Origin: JBHHYR01 sp046757585
Lineage (GTDB): Bacteria; Desulfobacterota; Binatia; HRBIN30
Reading direction: 5' to 3'
Assembly (NCBI GenBank): GCA_046757585.1
Contig: JBHHYR010000251.1
Span: 1-5,301 of the forward strand
Length of the DNA stretch: 5,301 nucleotides
In this document: positions 1-5,301 of the stretch, piece by piece
How positions within the stretch are numbered: position 1 is the first letter of the stretch
Layout of the letters: every line of letters starts with the position of its first letter
Notes under the pieces: model-generated
Database searches by the model: none
The model's input: only the letters and a program-made list of their open reading frames with translations
What the model was told of the DNA's origin: nothing
Program-made: the position numbers and the translations under genes

Positions 1-1016
1 AGGTGCCGGCTTTCATGCAAGTAGGTGTAGCCGCGATGTTGAGTATTGGGCGCGGGAGGGGGGAGCGCTGCCGGGTCCACGAGCGCGGCGTGGAACGTGC
101 GAGTATGGCGGGTGATCACACGCAAGTCGGCTAGGACCTCGCGCACCGCGACTCCGGCGGCGCGGCGTAGCTCAGCGCGTAAGCCACCGATGCGGTCTGG
201 CGTGGCCGGGTCCCAGAGGATGCGCTGCGCGGGACCCGTGACGATGAGGGGCGGGGCGTCGCCAGCCAGCCACTCGCACAGTTCCGTGATGGCGCGGTAG
301 TCCGGAGCATGCCACGCCGCGTGAAAGGCCCGGACGGAGTCTCGAGCGATCGTGGCCCACGTCCCGACCAACGCCGGCGGCCTCTCCTCGATGGCGCGGG
401 GGACCAGCAGGCCCGTGCCCGGGATTGAGCGGCACGCACAGCTCACGGGCGGCGGGCGCAGGTCTTCGTGGTAGAGCTGACGGAGCCACGGAATAGCCTT
501 CGCCAAGGCTCGAAACGCGGCGGCATCGGGCCGTGGAGACCGTGCCGCCGCGGCGGCGAAGGCGGCGCATTCGCACTGGGTCCGATCAAACCAATATGCC
601 GCGTCGTGCAACGCGGCTGTAGTTGCCTCACCGGAGACCGCCATCGTGTCACCGTGGACCAACAGGTAGGCGGCGAACTCGGGGTGCGAGCAGGCGGGAT
701 CGAAGTCACTGGCATGAAGGGTCCAGGTGCTGGTGTTGAGGAGCTGCACGTACGGCCTGAGAGCGCGCGCATCAACCACAATGCCGACATGGCGTAGCCT
801 GGGGGCGGGCGCAAAGCGGGTACGGGCCGCCAGCGCGGCGCTGCGATCCCAATAGAGGCGAAATGCCGTGTTGAACAAGTCGATGCGGCTGGCAGCCCAC
901 CCGCACCGGGCAGCGATGAGTGCGGCAAACTCGCTGCGCATGCCGTCCGGAGACAGGTGCTCGATCGGGATGAGAACCAGCGCCGGATCGTGGAAGTAAT
1001 AGTCCGCCAGCGTCAT
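1..1016 (-). CDS. Unrecognised protein, 3' end beyond window (gene D)
   Basis: A frame open from an ATG at 1016 to the left edge gives 338 complete codons with no stop. Codons are strongly GC-rich at third positions, like the upstream genes, so I read it as a real gene truncated by the window. I do not recognise the family. The visible protein starts MTLADYYFHDP, has no clear signal peptide or membrane segment, and is rich in Ala and Arg. Scattered Cys occur at residues 38, 109, 148, 150, 193, 195 and 247, including the close pairs CEC (148-150) and CAC (193-195). A Pro-rich linker (about 315-323) precedes the final visible residues YLHESRH (332-338), followed by a CTN leucine codon. That end contains HExxH (334-338) and also matches the start of the NF-YA subunit DNA-binding signature. 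The gene starts 25 nt after the DUF1501 stop and is probably translated from the same mRNA. No convincing Shine-Dalgarno precedes 1016, so the start is less certain than the frame. An ATG at 1046 overlapping the DUF1501 stop is out of frame and ends after ten codons. Confidence 0.72.
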   Translation of the reverse strand, partial: MTLADYYFHDPALVLIPIEHLSPDGMRSEFAALIAARCGWAASRIDLFNTAFRLYWDRSAALAARTRFAPAPRLRHVGIVVDARALRPYVQLLNTSTWTLHASDFDPACSHPEFAAYLLVHGDTMAVSGEATTAALHDAAYWFDRTQCECAAFAAAAARSPRPDAAAFRALAKAIPWLRQLYHEDLRPPPVSCACRSIPGTGLLVPRAIEERPPALVGTWATIARDSVRAFHAAWHAPDYRAITELCEWLAGDAPPLIVTGPAQRILWDPATPDRIGGLRAELRRAAGVAVREVLADLRVITRHTRTFHAALVDPAALPPPAPNTQHRGYTYLHESRH

Positions 1017-1041
1017 GCGGCAGGAGCGGCCGCAGGACGTC

Positions 1042-2451
1042 TCATACGAAACCGAGGTCGAAGTTCGGTACCGTCCAGTAAGAGGCCGGGTCCAGAGTAT
1101 CAAGTGCCAAAACGGTAGACAGAATCGTCGACTGCGGCATGTTCAGCCAGTGCTTGAGCAACGTTCCATAGACGTCCCGAAAATCGGTCGAACGGTACGG
1201 ATCGCCGGCGGCCTGGGAGTAATGCGTGTTACCGTCGTTGTTCAGCGCCGCACTGTTGATGTTGGGATGATTGCCGTAGACCCCGCCGTTGACCGCGCCA
1301 CCAATGACGAACATGGGTCCCTGTGAACCGTGGTCGGTGCCGTTATCATTCTGCGCGACGCGGCGGGAAAATTCGCTCCAGACCACGATGGCGAGTTTAT
1401 CCGCGACGCCCATGTCATTCAAATCGTCGTAGAACAGCTCTAACGCGTCGCCGACCTCGCGGTGCAACTTGTAGTGCCGGCTGCTTGCGCTACCACCACC
1501 CTGGTTGGAATGGGTGTCGTAGCCGCCGTTCTGCACCTCGAAAAAGCGCGCGTTGACGTTCGGCACGCCCCGCTTCACGCCGTAGATCACTTTCGCAACT
1601 TCCCGGATGTCGCGGGCAAACCCGGTCCCAAGATCCGAGTACTGCTGATTGTAGCTGGGGCGATCGTTCTTGTAGTCCTGGTCAAGGGCCGGGTAGCTCT
1701 GCGTCGCGGTGAGCGTCGCAGCGCCCGCATTACCCACGAACGAGAGGGTGGCTTGCAGCGAGCTTCCGGCGGCTTGGTGCAGCGCGCTGAAAGCCGCGTC
1801 CTTGGCTGGGATGTCTCCCGCATCGATGGGATCGTGCGGGAAGCCGAACCGGTTGAGTCGGCGAATGGCCAGCACGCTCGTGGTGGTCTGCTGGAACTCC
1901 TTGGCAATCTCGTTGGTAACGGTGACCCCTGGGATGTCCGTGGCGCCGTAATTCGCGGCCAAATAGCGGCCCAGCCACCCGGAGGTGGAACTTGCTGACA
2001 GCGCGGTTTGCCACGCACGGCGCGAGACGTCGTGGGACAGATTGTAGTCTGGGTACCCACAGCCCTGGATCACGGCGACCTTGCCGACATCGTACAGGTT
2101 CTTGAGCCCGATCAGGCCGGGATGCAGGGCCAGCGGCGTGGCGGTGTTCGGATCGGAACCGATGGCCGTGGCGGCCAGCTCACTGGCCGACAGCTGCAGC
2201 CCGCCGCTGCCGGTGTGGCGGACCTGTTGATAGACGGTGCGCAGGCTACCCGAGCCGCCATTGGCGATGGGCGCGACGGTGTTGAGCCCGTCGTTGCCGC
2301 CGTTGAGAAACACTACGACGAAGTACCGATCGCCGATCGTTGCCGCCAGGGCCTGTGAGAGCCACGGGTTCCGAAAGAGGCTGGGGCCGAAAAAACTGCC
2401 CGCCGCCGCGAGGCCGGTGCGCGTGATGAACTGCCGTCGAGTGATTGCCAT
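1042..2451 (-). CDS. DUF1501 family protein, Tat-exported (gene C)
   Basis: This 469-residue protein is a recognisable full-length DUF1501 member. The N-terminus has a twin-arginine signal: TRRQFI at residues 4-9, a hydrophobic stretch at about 13-26 and a likely cleavage after ALA near residue 36. It is therefore probably exported folded. Family landmarks follow in order: VVVFLNGGNDGLNTV (45-59), GCGYPDYNLSHDVS (130-143), GWLGRYL (158-164), GGYDTHSNQ (309-317), WSEFSRR (358-364), GTDHGSQGP (371-379), GG.V.GGVYG (384-393), and the C-terminal TDFRDVYGTLLKHWL (422-436). The family is, as I recall, placed with the alkaline phosphatase/sulfatase fold. D54, D312, H314, D373 and H374 are plausible metal ligands, but that assignment is inference and no substrate is established. 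The start is supported by AGGAG six nt upstream. The gene begins 18 nt after the DUF1800 stop, the usual partnership for this family. One variation is SEFSRR where SEFGRT is typical. Confidence 0.95.
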   Translation of the reverse strand: MAITRRQFITRTGLAAAGSFFGPSLFRNPWLSQALAATIGDRYFVVVFLNGGNDGLNTVAPIANGGSGSLRTVYQQVRHTGSGGLQLSASELAATAIGSDPNTATPLALHPGLIGLKNLYDVGKVAVIQGCGYPDYNLSHDVSRRAWQTALSASSTSGWLGRYLAANYGATDIPGVTVTNEIAKEFQQTTTSVLAIRRLNRFGFPHDPIDAGDIPAKDAAFSALHQAAGSSLQATLSFVGNAGAATLTATQSYPALDQDYKNDRPSYNQQYSDLGTGFARDIREVAKVIYGVKRGVPNVNARFFEVQNGGYDTHSNQGGGSASSRHYKLHREVGDALELFYDDLNDMGVADKLAIVVWSEFSRRVAQNDNGTDHGSQGPMFVIGGAVNGGVYGNHPNINSAALNNDGNTHYSQAAGDPYRSTDFRDVYGTLLKHWLNMPQSTILSTVLALDTLDPASYWTVPNFDLGFV

Positions 2452-2457
2452 GGTCGT

Positions 2458-2462
2458 CTCCT
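2458..2462 (-). promoter_or_regulatory. Ribosome binding site of DUF1501 gene
   Basis: AGGAG on the minus strand, six nt before the ATG at 2451. It lies wholly in the 18-nt gap after the DUF1800 stop codon and fixes the start at the Tat signal. Confidence 0.8.
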
Positions 2463-2469
2463 GTCTTTC

Positions 2470-3948
2470 TCAATGGAGCTGATACGCCGGCGACTGCAGG
2501 ACCAACCCGAACAGGCCATTCAGTTTGAGGTCCCGGAAGCCGTCGTCGAGCAAGTTCACTGGCGCAGTTGGATTCCCGTCGGTGAGGTAGTCGATGAGCA
2601 CGTCACGCTCCGATGTCACCAGTTGGTCCGTGATCCCCAAGACGTCGGTCACTGCATCGACGATCGCACCCGCGTCGGTCAGGGTGAGATCGATTAAGCG
2701 CTCGGGCCGGAATGCCGTCCGGCCCTTCCCACGTGCGGCGATGACGTCGGCTGCGAAGTCGTAGCGAGAAAGCAGCGTCGAGCTGCTGATCCAGGAGGTC
2801 TCCCAGTCCCATCCGAAAACACTCGGCGGCACGAGGAGGAGCTGACCCATGTTGCTGAGGTAGTCGCGTGCCGGCGTGCCGCTACTAAAGTTGATATATT
2901 GCTCCCGCCCTTTCAGGCGCATACCGAGCTGGCGCAGTGTGCTGATCACGTAGTCGATCGGCCACTTGACTGACTTCTTCGTGGTGGTGTCGAAGGGGGC
3001 CGGCGCGGCGGTGTCGTAGAAGCCGTCGTTGATGAGAATCGCACGCACCAGGGCAGCGATATCCCAGCTCGTGTCGAACGCGGATTCCGCCACCAGGGCA
3101 TCGACCAGGTTGGTTGTCGGCTCCGCGTTGGCAATGTACGTGAAGAGCTTCTTGGTAATGTGCCGGGCAACCGTGTTCTTCCCGTTGGTATCCTTGTGCT
3201 CGAAGATAATGTCGATCACCTGGTCGATCTCGGCCGGGCCTTCACCCGCCGGCTGTGTGTAGTCGCGCCCGGCCGATCCAAAGCCGCCGTGCGCCGTGTA
3301 GATGACCTTGGGGCCACGTTCAGGGAAATCCTTGGTAAAGTCATGCTTGTTCGAGTTGAACTCCGCGACTCCCTTGTCGTCGAACGTCCAACCGCTGAAC
3401 GCGCGAGAGACCTGGACGATGTCCGCCTGATCATAGTTGCACTGGCCATTGAAATCCATGACGCCGAGGGTGAACAGCTCCTGCAGCTCGCGGCCGTAGT
3501 TCTCGTTCGGCTGGTTCTTCCTGTTCCGGACCGTGTCCAGGTACTCCATCATTGCCGCGTCGGTGTTGATGGTTTTGACTAGCTCTTTGAAGTTCCCCTT
3601 CGCGTGCTTGCGCAGGAGCTGGTTCTGGTTAGCCATCAGCTTGGGGTTATCGACCTTGTCGTTGCCGGTGGCGAAGTGGTCGTGCCAGAAGAGGACCAGT
3701 TTCTCTTGGATCGGGTGCCGGAAGCGGAGCATGAACTTAATCCAGTTGTCGTGCACGCGGTCGAAATCCTTACCCCGCGGCTTGAACCTGGAAGGCTTGA
3801 ACTTGAGCAGCCAATCCGCGGCTTCGCCCCGGCTGGGAAACTTGTTGAGGATCTTGTCGACGTCCTTCGGTGACGCACCGAAACCTGTCCGTCGCAGCAA
3901 GTGCCGCGTGTCGGAGAGAGATAGGATTGCGTCGGGGTTACTAGCCAT
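2470..3948 (-). CDS. DUF1800 family protein (gene B)
   Basis: This 492-residue protein is a clear DUF1800 member. Landmarks, counted from the ATG at 3948, are: HLLRRTGFGASPKDV (16-30), the usual N-terminal helix of the family; LVLFWHDHFATG (84-95); EYLDT (135-139) followed by the signature NENYGRELQELFTLG (148-162); AFSGW (183-187); ARHITKKLFTYI (261-272); KWPIDYVISTLRQLGM (328-343); LLVPPSVFGWDWETSWIS (371-388); and LQSPAYQLH (484-492) at the end. The length is ordinary for the family. Its biochemical role is not established; DUF1800 genes are commonly found beside DUF1501 genes, as here. No Sec or Tat signal is present: the protein starts MASNPDAIL and goes directly into the conserved domain. 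The frame extends 26 codons further upstream, but AGGAAGGA six nt before 3948 selects this start and leaves a 26-nt gap to the preceding gene, whereas the longer version would overlap it. Confidence 0.94.
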   Translation of the reverse strand: MASNPDAILSLSDTRHLLRRTGFGASPKDVDKILNKFPSRGEAADWLLKFKPSRFKPRGKDFDRVHDNWIKFMLRFRHPIQEKLVLFWHDHFATGNDKVDNPKLMANQNQLLRKHAKGNFKELVKTINTDAAMMEYLDTVRNRKNQPNENYGRELQELFTLGVMDFNGQCNYDQADIVQVSRAFSGWTFDDKGVAEFNSNKHDFTKDFPERGPKVIYTAHGGFGSAGRDYTQPAGEGPAEIDQVIDIIFEHKDTNGKNTVARHITKKLFTYIANAEPTTNLVDALVAESAFDTSWDIAALVRAILINDGFYDTAAPAPFDTTTKKSVKWPIDYVISTLRQLGMRLKGREQYINFSSGTPARDYLSNMGQLLLVPPSVFGWDWETSWISSSTLLSRYDFAADVIAARGKGRTAFRPERLIDLTLTDAGAIVDAVTDVLGITDQLVTSERDVLIDYLTDGNPTAPVNLLDDGFRDLKLNGLFGLVLQSPAYQLH

Positions 3949-3954
3949 CTGCGG

Positions 3955-3962
3955 TCCTTCCT
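3955..3962 (-). promoter_or_regulatory. Ribosome binding site of DUF1800 gene
   Basis: AGGAAGGA on the minus strand with a six-nt spacer to the ATG at 3948. It decides against the in-frame upstream extension of the gene (to 4026), which would overlap gene A and has no comparable site. Confidence 0.8.
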
Positions 3963-3974
3963 GTTTCGCGGGGG

Positions 3975-5024
3975 TCAGAATGTTCCGGGAACCCACCCCG
4001 TTTCTGGTGCCCCGTTCTCGATCCACAGTCGGATGATTTCGCGCAACGTCTTGTGCAGCTTCCGCTTGTCCTTTGGCATCCTGACGCCGAACGATGCGTC
4101 GGGCAGATCGCCCGCCACCTTGCGGTAGAGCAGGCTGAGGTCAGGATCACCACTCGTGGACCTGAGCACCGTCACGCGCTTCCATCCTGCCTGCAAGGCG
4201 GCCTGATTGTCTGGCGTGACGTTGACGAGATTCGTACGGGCTGCTCCGGTCTCGAGCAGGAGGTTGCCCGTTCTGCTCTGCGAGTCGTGGCAGCCGCTCA
4301 CCGCACAGTTCTGGTTGAAGATCTGCGTCTGAATGCGGTCGAAGGTGCTGCTGAATAGTGCCTGCGGATCGCACCCGTTGTCCGGTGCGGGCTTGCAGGT
4401 GAGCTTGATCGTGTCTTTGTCGGTGAAGAACTTGCCACCGATGAGCTGTGAGACGGTCGTGATCTTGACCTTCTTGGTTTGCCGCCGGCACCGGTTCTTG
4501 CCGAGGGGCCCTTTAATCAGCACGCGGAAGCTCATCGGGCTCGTACAGACGTCGTTGTCGGCCGTGGGAGCCTGAATGGCGTTGTCGATTTCGGCTTGCA
4601 GTGCCTGGAACTGGGGGTCGAATTTCTTGTCGCCGTTGTCCAGAGCGTGCTGCACGGTGATCGATTTCACGCCAGCCAGGGTGCATTTGCTCAAGGCCGT
4701 GCTGTTGGCACAGACGGCTACGGGAATCTCGCAGCTCCCGTTGACAAGTCCATCCGCATCGCATGCCGAATCGCCATCGACGCAGCGGACGTGGCGGGGC
4801 TTGGCGGTTGGGACGTTGGCGGCGGCGTCGAAGACCAGCAAGCAGTCGGTGGAAGCCGACCCGCCGCCCCCTGTGATGAGCGCAGCAGCAGCGGTGGCAA
4901 GAATCAACTGAATAGCGGCCAACGCCGCGAGCCTGCGAAGCGCTCGCGAAACTGCCGCTGGCACTGCGCACAACACCTGCCCCAGCGTACATGTATCTTC
5001 ACCTCGGAGACGGTTGTGTTGCAC
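3975..5024 (-). CDS. Secreted Cys-rich protein with CX4CH cytochrome c-like domain (gene A)
   Basis: About 349 residues, counted from a GTG at 5024. A basic stretch (SRALRRL, about 26-32) and a hydrophobic segment (about 33-50) form a Sec-type signal, unusually late in the protein. No lipobox Cys follows. The N-terminal half of the mature protein is Cys-rich: CVDGDSACDADG at 81-92 resembles an acidic DxDxxxDxD calcium loop, with further Cys at 98, 105 and 114. The C-terminal half contains IFNQNCAVSGCHD (235-247), a CX4CH motif, then GDPDLSLLYRKVAGD (292-306), RMP (315-317) and IRLWIENGAP (331-340). That succession (Cys-His motif, G(D/E)P..S.L..K, RMP, WI..GA) is typical of the cytochrome c-like domains of secreted planctomycete and myxobacterial proteins. 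CX4CH is a known alternative haem c site in some Desulfovibrio cytochromes c3. M316 could be the distal ligand. Haem binding is inferred, not shown. First gene of the unit. The start is uncertain: GTG 5024 follows AGGAGG; TTG 5087 is too near the promoter; GTGs at 4976 and 4964 would give shorter n-regions. Confidence 0.85.
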   Translation of the reverse strand: MQHNRLRGEDTCTLGQVLCAVPAAVSRALRRLAALAAIQLILATAAAALITGGGGSASTDCLLVFDAAANVPTAKPRHVRCVDGDSACDADGLVNGSCEIPVAVCANSTALSKCTLAGVKSITVQHALDNGDKKFDPQFQALQAEIDNAIQAPTADNDVCTSPMSFRVLIKGPLGKNRCRRQTKKVKITTVSQLIGGKFFTDKDTIKLTCKPAPDNGCDPQALFSSTFDRIQTQIFNQNCAVSGCHDSQSRTGNLLLETGAARTNLVNVTPDNQAALQAGWKRVTVLRSTSGDPDLSLLYRKVAGDLPDASFGVRMPKDKRKLHKTLREIIRLWIENGAPETGWVPGTF

Positions 5025-5028
5025 GACA

Positions 5029-5034
5029 CCTCCT
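5029..5034 (-). promoter_or_regulatory. Ribosome binding site proposed for gene A
   Basis: AGGAGG on the minus strand, four nt before the in-frame GTG at 5024. The spacing is slightly short. A second site, GAGGTGA at 4999-5005, is six nt before an ATG at 4992 that is not in the gene A frame, so which site is used is not settled. Confidence 0.5.
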
Positions 5035-5097
5035 ATCCCGTTCGCGACCGGAGCACACGGCCCGGCCACCACCCAAAACGTTAGCAATTACGGAACC

Positions 5098-5126
5098 ATG
5101 ATCAGCGAGGGGTTGCAGATTGTCAA
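5098..5126 (-). promoter_or_regulatory. Sigma70-type promoter of the four-gene unit
   Basis: On the minus strand a perfect TTGACA (5121-5126) is followed by an exactly 17-nt spacer and GATCAT (5098-5103), which matches TATAAT at four of six positions. Transcription would start near 5091, giving a leader of about 67 nt to GTG 5024 or about 100 nt to ATG 4992. No other promoter of this quality is apparent on the minus strand, and the inter-gene gaps downstream are 26 nt or less, so this probably serves all four genes. Confidence 0.62.
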
Positions 5127-5159
5127 GCGAAAGTTGCGCGCGGCGCCGCGGCTGACAAT
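5119..5159. repeat. Inverted repeat ATTGTCA / TGACAAT around the -35 box
   Basis: Seven-base perfect arms, ATTGTCA at 5119-5125 and TGACAAT at 5153-5159, are separated by 27 nt. The left arm overlaps the -35 hexamer of the minus-strand promoter. The spacer contains a 12-bp perfect palindrome, CGCGGCGCCGCG, at 5139-5150. It could be an operator or a back-to-back pair of -35 elements; chance occurrence is possible for arms of this length. Confidence 0.35.
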
Positions 5160-5301
5160 TCCTCTTCCACCGTTATGCGCCTGCCGGGGCGGGACGGGGA
5201 CAGGGCACCGCTGGCGCGGAAGCCACGGGCCGGAAGCGGGAGGGGAGGAGCAGGGTCAGGATGGGAAGCGTGAGGCAGCAGCCGCTGCGAGCTACGGGTG
5301 T
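5160..5301. other. Non-coding upstream region with G-quadruplex-type motifs
   Basis: No gene is supported here on either strand. The plus strand is purine- and G-rich. Two stretches fit the G3+N1-7 pattern repeated four times: 5186-5205 (loops of 1, 2 and 3 nt) and 5238-5265 (loops of 1, 7 and 7 nt). They lie about 60 to 140 bp upstream of the promoter for gene A. Short plus-strand frames begin at ATG 5175 (32 codons) and ATG 5261 (runs off the edge), neither with recognisable content. Confidence 0.5.

Noticed and set aside
48..75. G-rich run resembling a quadruplex
   Set aside because: The last loop is nine nt, outside the usual limit, and the stretch encodes the Pro-rich linker of gene D on the minus strand.
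161..240. tRNA-like start: TAGCTCAG (168-175) after a GC-rich possible acceptor stem
   Set aside because: No T-arm GGTTCRANYCC follows at tRNA distance and no anticodon stem can be drawn. The stretch is inside the open frame of gene D on the other strand.
131..928. Minus-strand frames 131-439, 172-576 and 443-928
   Set aside because: These are Arg/Pro-rich frame shadows of gene D. The third frame runs open from 1016 to the window edge with more natural composition.
1462..1998. 178-codon plus-strand ORF antisense to DUF1501
   Set aside because: It lies wholly within a strongly conserved DUF1501 gene, and long antisense frames are expected at this GC content. No homology is visible.
4741..4769. 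TTGACA on the plus strand
   Set aside because: At 17 nt spacing the -10 position reads TGCCGA, a poor match, and it lies inside gene A with no plus-strand gene downstream.
4479..5084. 201-codon plus-strand ORF antisense to gene A
   Set aside because: The opposite strand carries a signal peptide, the CX4CH motif and family landmarks. The plus frame shows no recognisable domain.
5123..5301. Minus-strand open frame entering from the right edge and ending at the TGA inside TTGACA
   Set aside because: Its translation is a low-complexity Pro/Arg/Ser-rich string with no recognisable motif. It probably reflects GC composition rather than a gene tail.
5261..5301. Possible plus-strand gene start (ATG 5261 with upstream GGAGGAG)
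   Set aside because: Only 13 codons are visible, the RBS spacing is long, and the purine-rich tract makes SD-like strings common.

Overview
The window reads as one minus-strand transcription unit of four closely spaced genes in a high-GC bacterium. Gaps between neighbours are 26, 18 and 25 nt, and a good sigma70-type promoter sits in the only sizeable non-coding stretch at the right-hand end. The Tat-type signal, Shine-Dalgarno sites and DUF1501/DUF1800 pair are bacterial. The CX4CH cytochrome-like domain and the secreted Cys-rich style suggest a delta-proteobacterial-type lineage (Myxococcota, Desulfobacterota or Binatota-like), but this placement is inference from family distribution, not proof.

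Layout in the direction of transcription (right to left): 5301-5127 is an upstream non-coding region with two G-rich clusters. Bases 5126-5098 hold the promoter, and the leader runs from about 5091 to 5025. Gene A (5024-3975) encodes an exported protein with an N-terminal Cys-rich region and a C-terminal cytochrome c-like module carrying CX4CH instead of CXXCH. Gene B (3948-2470) encodes a DUF1800 protein without its own export signal. Gene C (2451-1042) encodes a DUF1501 protein with a twin-arginine signal. Gene D (1016 to the left edge, 3' end missing) encodes a protein I do not recognise. It is an open frame of at least 338 codons whose last visible residues are YLHESRH.

DUF1501 and DUF1800 genes are well known as neighbours, but neither has a firmly established biochemical role. 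Here they are joined to a secreted haem-binding candidate. This resembles in outline the planctomycete clusters in which cytochrome-like (PSCyt) and DUF1549/DUF1553 proteins accompany DUF1501. My working model is an envelope or periplasmic module in which DUF1501, an alkaline-phosphatase-like fold, works with DUF1800 and an electron-transfer or sensing partner; this is inference. The two points most worth following are the CX4CH gene A and the unidentified gene D, which ends at the window edge in a motif that fits two very different families.
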